DNA of 64,000 bases. Source: Actinacidiphila cocklensis (GTDB lineage Bacteria; Actinomycetota; Actinomycetes; Streptomycetales; Streptomycetaceae). Made by a program: the position numbers and the translations under genes. Below are positions 54,159-62,211 of the stretch, one piece after another. The stretch is from positions 206,282 to 270,281 of the forward strand of contig NZ_CAJSLV010000103.1 in the NCBI RefSeq assembly GCF_907177275.1. Reading direction: 5' to 3'. The notes under the pieces are model-generated. The model made no database searches. It was not told the DNA's origin and saw nothing but the letters and a program-made list of their open reading frames with translations. How positions within the stretch are numbered: the stretch's first letter is position 1; every line of letters starts with the position of its first letter.

Positions 54159-54620
54159 ATGAGCCACGTGTCCGAGGAGTTCGGGTACGAGCCGCGGGTG
54201 CGGCTCGCCGGTGCGGTGAAAGAAGAGGTCGCCGAACTGTCGAGCGCCGTACTCGACATGCTTCACGTCAGGGGCAGAACAACGGAGGGCGGTCCCATGG
54301 AAGTTGCATGGGACGGGGGAGACGACCCCGACGCGTACCACAACATCACACACATGTGGTCGCTGTACGGAGTGGACAACTCCGTCCTGGGGCAGGGAAT
54401 GGCCTCACTCGCCGAGCAACTGCCCGGACGTGGCTGGGTCGTGGTGAAGAACGGTCCCGACTCCAGCCGGAACAGAAACCAGGAGATCCTCGCCACCCAC
54501 CTCGCGACGCGGGCCCAGCTCGAAGCCAGTTGGAAGAAGGGCCTCGACGGCCACGAGCCGCTGCTCTCCTTCTCCGTCTACTCCCGCTTCTTCGCCCCGG
54601 CACCGGAGCCCGGCCGATGA
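54159..54620 (+). CDS. Paralogue 1 of tandem family, no signal peptide
   Basis: A 153-residue soluble protein sharing blocks with the next two genes: THMWSLYGVDNSVLGQGM, LPGRGWVVVKNGPDSSRNRN, EILATHLATRAQLEASWKKG and LLSFSVYSRF. It lacks the lipobox and begins MSHVSEEFGYEPRVRL. GGGGGAGGGA precedes the ATG. The stop overlaps the next start (ATGA). A cytoplasmic member of the set would fit an immunity role against the hydrolase before export; inference only. Confidence 0.75.
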   Translation: MSHVSEEFGYEPRVRLAGAVKEEVAELSSAVLDMLHVRGRTTEGGPMEVAWDGGDDPDAYHNITHMWSLYGVDNSVLGQGMASLAEQLPGRGWVVVKNGPDSSRNRNQEILATHLATRAQLEASWKKGLDGHEPLLSFSVYSRFFAPAPEPGR

Positions 54621-55132
54621 GGCGGCAGGTGCGGTGGGGCGCGGCCCTCGCGGGCGTCCTCGCGCTGGCCGTCGGATGCGGAGGCGGCGGAGGCACACCC
54701 GAGCGCGACTCGGGGACCGTCAAGACCGAGGTCGGCGACCAGTCCCGAGCAATTGCCGACATGATGCAGGTCACGGGACAGACGACCGAGGCCGCGCCTC
54801 CGCGGGGCACCCCCACCGACATGTCGTGCGACGAGGACAACGAGGACAGCCCCGACCGTGAGATGGTGCAGTCGTGGTCGCTTTACGGAGTGGACAACAC
54901 CGTTCTGGGCAAGGGCATGTCCGCTCTGGCCGCGAACCTTCCCGAACGCGGATGGAAGGTGGTGCAGAACGGCCCGGACTCCAGCATGAACAGGAACCAG
55001 GAGATCCTCGCCACCCACCTGGCGACGAAGACACAGATCGACGTGACCTGGATGAAGGGTCTCGACGGCCACGAGCCGCTGATCCACTTCAACGTCTACT
55101 CGCGCTGCTTCCACACCCCGTCGGCCACGTGA
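54617..55132 (+). CDS. Paralogue 2 of tandem family, lipoprotein
   Basis: A 171-residue lipoprotein (signal MRRQVRWGAALAGVLALAVGC with lipobox LAVGC, Cys21). The mature part contains PTDMSCDEDNEDSP, SWSLYGVDNTVLGKGM, LPERGWKVVQNGPDSSMNRN and VTWMKGLDGHEPLIHFNVYS. The start overlaps the stop of paralogue 1. Two Cys (DMSC and YSRC) probably form a disulfide. The family has no name I recognise. Confidence 0.8.
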   Translation: MRRQVRWGAALAGVLALAVGCGGGGGTPERDSGTVKTEVGDQSRAIADMMQVTGQTTEAAPPRGTPTDMSCDEDNEDSPDREMVQSWSLYGVDNTVLGKGMSALAANLPERGWKVVQNGPDSSMNRNQEILATHLATKTQIDVTWMKGLDGHEPLIHFNVYSRCFHTPSAT

Positions 55133-55197
55133 TGCCGCCGCGCGCGGGAAGTGCAACCGGCCCCCGCCGGTCAGGCGCCGGCATCACAGTGGTGGGC

Positions 55198-55698
55198 ATG
55201 CTGAAGGGCGGGGCCCTTGCGGGCGTCCTCGCGCTGGCCGCCGGATGCGGAGGCGGAGGCACACCGGAGCGCGACTCCGGGGCCGTCTCGAACGAGGTGG
55301 CCACGCAGTCCAGGGCGATTATGGACATGATGCAGATCACCGGGCAGTTGGTCGGGAGCTCCCCACCGCGGGGAACCCCGACGGACATGTCGTGCGACGA
55401 CGACAACGACGACAGCCCCGAGCGCGTGATGACGCAGATGTGGACACTGCACGCGAAGGACAACACCCTGCTGGGCAAGGGAATGGCCAACCTGCTCGCA
55501 GGCCTCCCCAAGCAGGGCTGGAAGGTCGTGAAGAACGCACCGGACTCCAGCATGAACCGGAACCAGGAGATCCTCGCCACCCACCTGGCGACGAAGACGC
55601 AGATCGACGTGACCTGGGAGAAGAACATCCAGTACGGCGACCCGCTGATCCAGTTCGACGTCTTCTCCCGCTGCTTCCGCACCCCGTCGGCCACGTGA
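55198..55698 (+). CDS. Paralogue 3 of tandem family, lipoprotein
   Basis: About 166 residues, near-duplicate of paralogue 2: lipobox LAAGC, PTDMSCDDDNDDSPERV, LPKQGWKVVKNAPDSSMNRN, EILATHLATKTQIDVTWEKN, FDVFSRCF. The duplication extends into flanking DNA: TCGGCCACGTGATGCCGCCG follows both paralogues 2 and 3. Hence an upstream ATG at 55132 may be part of that tail rather than the true start; ATG 55198 (or GTG 55189) matches the length of paralogue 2 better. Confidence 0.75.
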   Translation: MLKGGALAGVLALAAGCGGGGTPERDSGAVSNEVATQSRAIMDMMQITGQLVGSSPPRGTPTDMSCDDDNDDSPERVMTQMWTLHAKDNTLLGKGMANLLAGLPKQGWKVVKNAPDSSMNRNQEILATHLATKTQIDVTWEKNIQYGDPLIQFDVFSRCFRTPSAT

Positions 55699-55737
55699 TG
55701 CCGCCGCCGGACGCGGGGCGGTCGGGCGTAGGGATCT

Positions 55738-56271
55738 CTACAGGGCGCGCCGGTAGCGGACTTCGGGAACGGTGACTCCGTCGTAGTCGTAGACCTCCAC
55801 CGCGCCGTCGGCGGCGTAACCGGCCCGCTCGTAGAAGCGGCGCGCGCCGGTGTTGTCGTCGAGGACCCAGAGCAGGAGGAGGTCGAAGCCGCGGGTGAGG
55901 GCGAGGGCGTGCGCGGAGTCGATGAGGGTGCGGCCGATGCCGGAGCCGGTGAGCCCGGGGCGGACGTACAGGGCGTAGAGCTCGCCCGTCGTCGTAGGGG
56001 CGCCGTCCCCGCGGACCGGGCCGACGCACGCCCACCCCACGACCCGGCCCCGGTCGTCGACCGCCACCAGGTCGGTGACGCTCCCGTCCGCCTCCGCGAA
56101 GCGCTTCCGCCGCCGCTCGGCGTCCGCCTCGACCGTCATCGCGTCGAGGTAGGACTGCGGGAGGATCCCGGCGTACGCGGTCTGCCACCCGCCCACCCGT
56201 ATCGCCGCCACATCCCCGATCTCCGCTTCCGCCATCGCCCGCACAGTCACCATCCCGGCACCGTACGGCAC
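55738..56271 (-). CDS. GNAT-family N-acetyltransferase
   Basis: A 177-residue acetyltransferase. ELYALYVRPGLTGSGIGRTLID holds the acetyl-CoA loop, and NTGARRFYERAGYAADG forms the C-terminal motif. The N-terminus (VGGWQTAYAGILPQSYLDAM) is typical of RimI/YhbS-like GNATs. Substrate unknown. Convergent to the lipoprotein genes, 40 bp away. Start ATG 56271; a downstream ATG (residue 7) is an alternative. Confidence 0.88.
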   Translation of the reverse strand: MPYGAGMVTVRAMAEAEIGDVAAIRVGGWQTAYAGILPQSYLDAMTVEADAERRRKRFAEADGSVTDLVAVDDRGRVVGWACVGPVRGDGAPTTTGELYALYVRPGLTGSGIGRTLIDSAHALALTRGFDLLLLWVLDDNTGARRFYERAGYAADGAVEVYDYDGVTVPEVRYRRAL

Positions 56272-56299
56272 CCGCCCGCGGCCGGGCGCGCCCGCGGGG

Positions 56300-56980
56300 T
56301 CAGTTGCCCGCTGCTGCCAGGGCCGCCTCGATGGCGGTCACCGGGGCCGGTTGCGGGGGCTCGTTCATGAAGTCGGCCGCCGACGCGTACGGCAGGCCGT
56401 ACGCCGGGGTGTCGGGCTGGAAGCGCCGGCCTTCGGCGAGCGGGCCGGCGTCCACGGTGTCGAAGCCGAGCACGTCGAGGAGTTCCCTGGCCTGCGCCTT
56501 GGCACCCGCGTCGTCGCCCGCGATGGGCAGCGCGCTGCGGTCGGCGGCACCCGCCGGACGCGGCAGCAGGCCCAGGTGCTTGAAGTAGATGTTGTTGAAG
56601 ACCTTCACCACGTGGACATCCCCGCCCAGATACCCCTGCAGCAGCCCGCTGTCAGTGGTCTCCTTCTTGTCGAGCTCGGGGATATTTCCGTCCCGCTGCG
56701 GGTAGTAGTTGCCGGTGTCCAGTACGGTCTTGCCGGCCAGCGGCTCGCGCGGGACCTGCTGGTAGGCCTTGACCGGGATGGTCACCACCACCCAGTCCCC
56801 TGCGGCGGCCGCCTCCGCCGCGGTGGCCGCCCTGGCTCGCGGACCGAGTTCCGCGACGAGGTCGCGGAGGGTTTCCGGCCCTCGGGAGTTGCTGAGCACC
56901 ACGTCGAGCCCGCTGTCGACTGCCAGCCGAGCGAGAGTGCTGCCGATGTTTCCGCTGCCGATGAGTCCCAAAGTCACCAT
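56300..56980 (-). CDS. NADPH-dependent F420 reductase-like oxidoreductase
   Basis: A 226-residue protein from ATG 56980. The Rossmann motif GLIGSGNIGSTLARLA is at 5-20, followed by VLSNSRGPETL (NADPH phosphate-binding Ser/Arg) and YYPQRDGNIPELD, HVVKVFNNIYFKHL and PIAGDDAGAKA, as in F420H2:NADP+ oxidoreductase-like proteins. It may reduce F420 or another small acceptor with NADPH. Longer upstream reading (to 57208) has no start-site support. Confidence 0.88.
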   Translation of the reverse strand: MVTLGLIGSGNIGSTLARLAVDSGLDVVLSNSRGPETLRDLVAELGPRARAATAAEAAAAGDWVVVTIPVKAYQQVPREPLAGKTVLDTGNYYPQRDGNIPELDKKETTDSGLLQGYLGGDVHVVKVFNNIYFKHLGLLPRPAGAADRSALPIAGDDAGAKAQARELLDVLGFDTVDAGPLAEGRRFQPDTPAYGLPYASAADFMNEPPQPAPVTAIEAALAAAGN

Positions 56981-57155
56981 ATAGGCGACAACGACGCCCA
57001 CAGCTGATCTGTTCCGCGAGACCGCCCGAATGGCGCGGGCCTCCACGGCGGCCGGTCCCGCGTCGCACTGGCGGCGATCACCGGGATGTTCCTCGCCGAC
57101 CCCGCCGCGGGCTAATTCGATGGCGCACACGAAAAGGCGTGCGCACTCTGGTCCC

Positions 57156-57317
57156 GTGCCAGAACCCAAGTACCGGATCCGAGCCCACCAGACGGACTCC
57201 ACGGTCACCGTCTACCAGGCGTACATGCCGGAGATCGGCCTGCCCGCCGCCCGCGAGGGCCGCTTCCCCGCTGCGTGGCAGCGGGACCGGATGACGTGGA
57301 TCAAGCCGCGCTCATAG
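57156..57317 (+). pseudogene. DUF4291 gene, 5' fragment truncated by element integration
   Basis: 53 residues (EPKYRIRAHQTDSTVTVYQA, then YMPEIGLPAAREGRFP, ending QRDRMTWIKPRS). These match the start of DUF4291 proteins, which are normally ~200 residues and continue MTWIKPSFLWMMYR. The frame ends two codons after MTWIKP. The serine integrase starts 10 bp later, so the gene was split by insertion. The 3' part should lie at the other element end, outside the window. Start taken at GTG 57156; an ATG at 57120 is also in frame. Confidence 0.85.
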
Positions 57318-57322
57318 TCTTT
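57290..57322 (+). other. Probable attachment site (attL) of serine-integrase element
   Basis: The DUF4291 homology stops within ATGACGTGGATCAAGCC (57291-57307) and element sequence begins after it. The crossover core should be a few bases in or next to this stretch. Confidence 0.65.
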
Positions 57323-57326
57323 TTCC

Positions 57327-58838
57327 ATGACGACAGACGACGCGACGCAGCAGGACGAGGCACGGTTACGGCGAGCGGTCCGCGCGAGCCGGGCCGGGGG
57401 TAGCCAGCGCGTGAGGAACACTCGCGCGGACTGGTCCGGGGAATCCGCAGCGATCTACTGCCGGATCTCGCACACGAACGACGACGACCAGACCGGCGTG
57501 GACCGCCAGGAGAGCATCTGCCGCGAGGTGGCCGGACGACTCGGCCTCACCGTCGCCGAGGACCAGGTGTTCGTGGACAACAACCGGTCTGCGTGGCAAC
57601 GCAAGCGGCAGCGCCCGGGGTGGGACGCATTGCTCACCGAGGCCCGGCGGGGCCGCATCCGCCACGTGCTCACGTACCACCCCGACCGCCTGATGCGTCA
57701 GCCCCGCGACCTCGAAGAGCTGCTGCAGATAGCCGACGACCACGACATCACGTTGCACGGCCAGGCGAACCGCCGCGATCTCGCAGACCCTGACGACCGG
57801 TTCTTCCTCCGCATCGAGGTGGCACACGCGTGCCGCTCCAGCGACGACACCTCACGCCGACTCGTCGACTCCATGATCGACCGGGCCAAGGAGGGACGAC
57901 CGCACACCGGCCGGCGTCGCTACGGCTACGACAAGACCGGGACGCAGATCGTCCCCGAGGAAGCCGCCATCGTCCGCGAGGTCTTCACTCGCTACCTGGA
58001 CGGGGACAGCCCGTTGCGTATCGCCCAGGACCTCTACGCACGGAATGTGAAGACGGCACAGGGCCGCCACTGGTCCGCACCCCGCGTGCGCGAACTTCTG
58101 GGCAACCGCCACGTCACCGGCATCCGCGTCTTCCGGGGCGAGGAGATCGGAGACGGCGAATGGCCGCCGATCATCGATCGCGGCATGTGGCTGGAGGTCA
58201 AGGCACGGCGTAGCTACCGGGCAGCGACGTGGACGGCAGACGAGGAGCAACCGCAGCGCTTCTATCTGCTGCGAGGTCTGGTGACGTGCACAGGCTGCGG
58301 CAAGCCGATGGGCGGCTCCACGACGAAGTACATCTGCAATCACACCCACCGGCTCGACGTGCCCCGCTGCAACCGCGCCGTCAAGGCGGCTCCTGTGGAC
58401 GAGTTCGTCACCGAAGCCGCCCTCTACCTGCTGGAGCACCTGGACCTCACCGAAGTGCCCTCGCCGTCCTCGCTGTCAGCGGAGGACCAAGCAGCCATCG
58501 ACGCCGACAGGCAGGAACTCGACGAACTCAAGGACATGTGGCAGACCCAGGAGTTGACCACCAGGGAGTACCGCGAGATGCGCAAGACGGTCGAGGCGCG
58601 GATCCAGGGAGTCCAACAGAAGATGATCGTCCGACCGACCGCAGAGGTCCTGGACGGCCTCACCGGCCCCGACGCCCGCACGAGCTGGAAGGACCTGGAA
58701 GACGCCGAGAACTACGAACGCCTGAACGCCGTGCTGCGGTTCTTATTCGCAGCCGTGAAGATCAAGGGTGCGACGAAGAGGGGCCGCCAGTTCGACTACG
58801 GCCGGATCGACATAGAGCAGAACCCGATCTGGCTCTGA
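57327..58838 (+). CDS. int: Large serine recombinase/integrase
   Basis: A 503-residue phage-type serine integrase. The N-terminal catalytic domain has AAIYCRISHTNDDDQTGVDRQ (catalytic Ser), YHPDRLMRQPRDLEELL and AHACRSSDDTSRRLVD. A recombinase domain follows (RRRYGYDK, VREVFTRYLDGDSPLRIAQD), then a zinc ribbon CTGCGKPMGG...YICN...RCNRAV and a C-terminal coiled-coil (ELDELKDMWQTQELTTREYR). It carries two TTA codons (57366-57368 and 58744-58746), so integration/excision may be tied to bldA and development. It starts 10 bp past the DUF4291 remnant. Confidence 0.95.
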   Translation: MTTDDATQQDEARLRRAVRASRAGGSQRVRNTRADWSGESAAIYCRISHTNDDDQTGVDRQESICREVAGRLGLTVAEDQVFVDNNRSAWQRKRQRPGWDALLTEARRGRIRHVLTYHPDRLMRQPRDLEELLQIADDHDITLHGQANRRDLADPDDRFFLRIEVAHACRSSDDTSRRLVDSMIDRAKEGRPHTGRRRYGYDKTGTQIVPEEAAIVREVFTRYLDGDSPLRIAQDLYARNVKTAQGRHWSAPRVRELLGNRHVTGIRVFRGEEIGDGEWPPIIDRGMWLEVKARRSYRAATWTADEEQPQRFYLLRGLVTCTGCGKPMGGSTTKYICNHTHRLDVPRCNRAVKAAPVDEFVTEAALYLLEHLDLTEVPSPSSLSAEDQAAIDADRQELDELKDMWQTQELTTREYREMRKTVEARIQGVQQKMIVRPTAEVLDGLTGPDARTSWKDLEDAENYERLNAVLRFLFAAVKIKGATKRGRQFDYGRIDIEQNPIWL

Positions 58839-58913
58839 CCGCGTCAGCCACAGTGACGCGCAGTCGTCTGCCGGACCCACTTCTCCGTCGCTGTCCGGCT
58901 GGTCTGACGACGT

Positions 58914-59060
58914 TCACCCTCCTACTCGACCTTTCGCCCAGGATTCCCGCTCCAGGAGCCGGGCGAGGCGTCGTGCCGCCGCTGGGCTGATCTTGGTGCA
59001 GAACTTGCCACAGACGCGCTCCAGATGCCTGGCTCGCTCAGTGTCCCGGTGCGCGGTCAT
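58914..59060 (-). CDS. 48-residue ORF coupled to rep
   Basis: Its ATG overlaps the stop of rep by 4 nt (ATGA). The peptide begins MTAHRDTERARHLERVCGKF and continues with two Cys, then RRLARLLERESW. It is basic and helical, with no family recognised. Coupling and orientation suggest a small accessory protein of the replication unit. Confidence 0.5.
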   Translation of the reverse strand: MTAHRDTERARHLERVCGKFCTKISPAAARRLARLLERESWAKGRVGG

Positions 59061-60469
59061 GGTGCTTCACGCGCAGCCTCGCGGTTTGCCGCGAGGTCTT
59101 CCGCGATAGCAGCGGCAAGGAGTGCGGCGCCAGCAGTGTGCCCGGAGCCCGCGTAGCGCCACCATGCTTCGGTCACGCTGTCAGGCCCGGACGTGTCGGG
59201 TTCATCGTCACGCAAGGCGTGTTCGTAGGCGGCGCGCTCCTCGCGGAGAGCGGAGTACGTCGTGGAGTACACGCGCGACTTGGTGAGGATGTGGCCGCGG
59301 TACCCGAGGGAGTGGGTCCAGGCGCGCAGCCGGAGCGGCTCCAGTCCGGGAAGGATGCCAAGTCGCCAGCACGTCGACATGAGACTGCGGACGTGGTCCG
59401 AGACGGGAGCCGTCGCGATCTCGGCTGCCGACTTCAGCGGGTGGTCGAGGCCGGCCCCGGTGTCGGGCGCGCCTTTGGTGACGTACTTCGCGACATACGC
59501 CGCCACCGCGTCATCGTTCAGAGCGTCTGATCCGCCGTCGGAGCGCAGCGGCCTGGCGTCCAGTTGGGTGCCCCAGCGCAGCTCGTACTCTCCGAGCGCC
59601 GGGTGATACGGCATGGACAGCCGGACAGCGGCAGCCGCCGTATGTACGACGTCGACCAGAGCAGCAGCATCCGCCCATGCAGGCGGAGGATCGTCAGGCC
59701 CACTCGCTCCGTCGAGCCGCATCACCGCGTGAACGTGGACGGCCGCGCGCCGTTGGTACTCGGCGACCTTGGCGTACGAGATGCGCACCGCTCTCCGCAG
59801 GGCGGTCCGGCTCTGACCCGTGCGGCGGGCGAGGTGGTGGTGCAGGTTGTCGGTGAACGCCTTCCACAGGCGGCCTGCGTGCGCGTGCCACAGGATGTGA
59901 CCGATGTAGTCGTAGCAGTCGGGGCAGAGAGGCTGGCCGACGCGAGGGTCGGTGTCTGTGTGGACGAGACCGCAGCCGATCGGCCGCCCGTGTGCACACC
60001 AACCGGAGTTGCGGGGGCGGCACGGTTCAGCGCCGGTGGTGCGGTGGACTCGACCGAAGCCCGGCGCCGTCAGTGTGACGAACAGGCGCGGGCGGTGCTG
60101 TACGTCCAGGGGAACGTTCTTGCCGCCGATGAGCCCGGCGCGCACCAGGTGGTAGGTGTCGCCTGCGTGGAGGCGGGAGCAGGGTGCGCACACGGTGGCG
60201 CGACGATTGCGGCAGCGCACTGACAGCCGCTCGTACGGTTCCGCGGCGGTGTCGTAGTGGTGGAGGACCTCCCCGGTGATGTCGTCGCGGGTGGTGGTGG
60301 AGCCGGAGAGGTGGACGGGGTGCGCGCAGCCGCCGGTAGCGGTGATCTGCTGTAGCAACCGCTCGAACTGGGGATGGTTGGCCAGGCGGATGATGTCGCG
60401 GTCGGTGTCGCTGAGCTGACGCAGGCGCGCCGCGCGGGCGAGTTCGGCGCGCCTGTCAGCCGTGGTCAT
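59057..60469 (-). CDS. Replication initiator (RepSA-like)
   Basis: A 470-residue rolling-circle-type initiator like those of pSAM2-family elements. It has LFVTLTAPGFG, a Cys-rich zinc region (CAPCSRLH; CRPRNSGWCAHG; CPDCYDYIGH), the HUH-like HVHAVMRLDG, and a Tyr/Lys segment AAYVAKYVTKG. It would nick the element origin for replication and transfer. Its ATG overlaps the stop of a 27-codon leader ORF, and its stop overlaps a 48-codon ORF, giving a tightly coupled set. No TTA codon was noticed. Confidence 0.88.
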   Translation of the reverse strand: MTTADRRAELARAARLRQLSDTDRDIIRLANHPQFERLLQQITATGGCAHPVHLSGSTTTRDDITGEVLHHYDTAAEPYERLSVRCRNRRATVCAPCSRLHAGDTYHLVRAGLIGGKNVPLDVQHRPRLFVTLTAPGFGRVHRTTGAEPCRPRNSGWCAHGRPIGCGLVHTDTDPRVGQPLCPDCYDYIGHILWHAHAGRLWKAFTDNLHHHLARRTGQSRTALRRAVRISYAKVAEYQRRAAVHVHAVMRLDGASGPDDPPPAWADAAALVDVVHTAAAAVRLSMPYHPALGEYELRWGTQLDARPLRSDGGSDALNDDAVAAYVAKYVTKGAPDTGAGLDHPLKSAAEIATAPVSDHVRSLMSTCWRLGILPGLEPLRLRAWTHSLGYRGHILTKSRVYSTTYSALREERAAYEHALRDDEPDTSGPDSVTEAWWRYAGSGHTAGAALLAAAIAEDLAANREAAREAP

Positions 60470-60549
60470 CTCAGTGGTGATGGTGGTGGGGACCTTCCCG
60501 GGCGGGCCGCCGCAGCGGCTCGGGTGGATGGGGAGAGGCAGAGGTTCAT
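60466..60549 (-). CDS. 27-residue leader ORF coupled to rep
   Basis: It begins MNLCLSPSTRAAAAARPGRS and ends in SPPPSPLR. AAGGAG lies about 8 nt upstream. The stop (TGA) overlaps the rep ATG as ATGA. Rep itself lacks an independent ribosome site, so reinitiation from this leader may set Rep amount. Confidence 0.5.
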   Translation of the reverse strand: MNLCLSPSTRAAAAARPGRSPPPSPLR

Positions 60550-60587
60550 GTGGATCACTCCTTGTGCTGGCGTGCGGGTGGGTCCGT

Positions 60588-60701
60588 TCAGCGGATGGAA
60601 CCGGCGCCCCGGCAGATCCGGCAACGGCGGCGCCGTCCCGTCCAGGTCGTACGCGCTCCCTCGCCTTTGCAGGCAGGGCAGCGGACGCGTCTCATGGGCA
60701 T
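60588..60701 (-). CDS. Small CxxC zinc-finger-like protein
   Basis: 37 residues: MPMRRVRCPACKGEGARTTW, then RRRRCRICRGAGSIR. Two CxxC(x)G units resemble a DnaJ-type zinc ribbon. AAGGAG precedes the ATG by 4 nt (a second ATG is 6 nt further). Such tiny proteins are usual between spd and rep genes of actinobacterial integrative elements. Confidence 0.65.
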   Translation of the reverse strand: MPMRRVRCPACKGEGARTTWTGRRRRCRICRGAGSIR

Positions 60702-60718
60702 GCGTCTCCTTGTCGTTG

Positions 60719-60913
60719 TCAGGTGTGGAGGAATCCTCGGAGCGCCCAGTCGACGGTCGCGGAGATGTTGCCGCTGACGGGCGACGCGGCGAGGTAGTAG
60801 CCGAACAGGACCAGGACGACGGCTTCCCAGATCCGTACATCCCGGCCGCGGACCAGAAGTGCGGACACCAGTCCGAAGATCACGACGAGCGGGATCTGCC
60901 AGGTGGCCGTCAC
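60719..60913 (-). CDS. Small membrane protein (spread-like)
   Basis: 64 residues with two hydrophobic segments (WQIPLVVIFGLVSALLV and WEAVVLVLFGYYLA). The GTG start overlaps the traB stop by 4 nt (GTGA). Location and size match Spd-type proteins that help plasmid spread within mycelium; function inferred from context. Confidence 0.7.
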   Translation of the reverse strand: MTATWQIPLVVIFGLVSALLVRGRDVRIWEAVVLVLFGYYLAASPVSGNISATVDWALRGFLHT

Positions 60914-62211
60914 GAGAGGTCACCGGCTTCTGTGGCGTCGTCCAAGAACGCCAGATGCGGCGTGCGGTCGGCGTACTGCGCCGCCATCCGGGCGACGACG
61001 TCGAGGGTGGTGAAGTGCGAACGTGCCCGCACCCATCCGACGGTGTCAGCGGTGGTGACGGCGACGCCCTGTTCGCCGGCGTTGATGGTCTGGGCGACAG
61101 CCACAGCGTCTTTGTGGAGGTCGCCGAGGGTCATCTCCGCGGTGCCCGGATCGTTGACGCGGTGGCAGATTCGCCCACCGAGCTGAGCGCGCAGGGCCGT
61201 CACGCCGGGGCCGAGGTCGGAGCCGACCCGCTGCCCCGCGATGACCAGATGCACCCCGAGAGCCGCACCGAGCTGGCCCAGCCGCAGGAGGTAGGTGGAA
61301 CACTGTTCGGCTTCCGCGCGGTCGTCCTTGGAGCCGTTGGTGAGATACAGCTCCGCCATCTCGTCCACCAGGACCACGACCGGCACCGGCCGCTCTTCTG
61401 CCGGCAGTTCCCAGATAGAACGCGCGGCAGCCTCCCGGCAGACGGCCATGCGCCGCTGGATCTCCACCACGAGCGCACCGAAGAGGGTCACGGCTTCCCG
61501 GCGGGAGGTGGCCAGCGCCGACAGCCGCTTGCGGAACAAACCCAGTTCCATGCCGCCCTTGCAGTCAACGCCCACCAAGGCAACTGGCTGGGGGGCGAGC
61601 TGCATCACCAGCCTCGCCAGCAGCGTGGATTTCCCGGAGCGGGTTGCGCCGACGACGAGCCAGTGAGGTTCGCGGCGGAAGTCCACCAGCCAGGCACCGC
61701 CGGTCTCCAGCGCGCCGACGACCGCAGACAGCAACGGCGTGCCCTCAGTTCCTCGTGGGAGTTGCGGGTCCTTCAGCGGATCGGTCGCGGTGGCGCTGAT
61801 CAGGACGATCCCCCGTCGCGGCGAGATCACCCGTACCGCGTGCATCCGCCAGGCGTGCGCTATGGCCTCGGACGCCTCGATGAACGGGAGCGGTGTCTGC
61901 CCCGGCAGCAGCCGCACCCTTACAGCCAGGCCGTTGGGAAGCGGCCGGACACCCTTGAGCCGCGGGACCCGCAGCCGCAAGGGCGTGCCCTTGACCGCAA
62001 GGCCACCCAAGGCGCGGCGGTTGGACCCGTAGGAAACAGCAAGGTCATTGAGCCGGGCGACCTTCCGCCAGGTGGCGACCACGCGGATCACCGCCGGTAC
62101 GTACCCGGTGACGTACCAGTACCAGTCGGGGCGCCGGCCCCGTAGTTCGCTCACGACCAGCAGCGCCATGGCCACCAGCGCGAGGCAGATAGCTAAGAGG
62201 ATGGGGTTCAT
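60910..62211 (-). CDS. tra: TraB/TraSA-type FtsK-like DNA translocase
   Basis: A 433-residue protein. The N-terminus holds one or two membrane segments (PILLAICLALVAMALLVV). The FtsK/SpoIIIE domain has Walker A GATRSGKSTLLARL (about 190), then VVVLVDEMAELYL (Walker B), GVHLVIAGQRVGSDLGPG and LGGRICHRVNDPGTAEMTLG. In Streptomyces such hexameric pumps move double-stranded DNA between hyphae. The ATG overlaps the stop of the 62211-62567 gene. It is the key conjugation protein of this AICE-type element. Confidence 0.92.
   Translation of the reverse strand: MNPILLAICLALVAMALLVVSELRGRRPDWYWYVTGYVPAVIRVVATWRKVARLNDLAVSYGSNRRALGGLAVKGTPLRLRVPRLKGVRPLPNGLAVRVRLLPGQTPLPFIEASEAIAHAWRMHAVRVISPRRGIVLISATATDPLKDPQLPRGTEGTPLLSAVVGALETGGAWLVDFRREPHWLVVGATRSGKSTLLARLVMQLAPQPVALVGVDCKGGMELGLFRKRLSALATSRREAVTLFGALVVEIQRRMAVCREAAARSIWELPAEERPVPVVVLVDEMAELYLTNGSKDDRAEAEQCSTYLLRLGQLGAALGVHLVIAGQRVGSDLGPGVTALRAQLGGRICHRVNDPGTAEMTLGDLHKDAVAVAQTINAGEQGVAVTTADTVGWVRARSHFTTLDVVARMAAQYADRTPHLAFLDDATEAGDLS

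Noticed and set aside
57018..57208. Extended N-terminus of the F420-reductase-like gene
   Set aside because: The Rossmann motif begins right after ATG 56980; the upstream residues do not fit the family and have no ribosome site.
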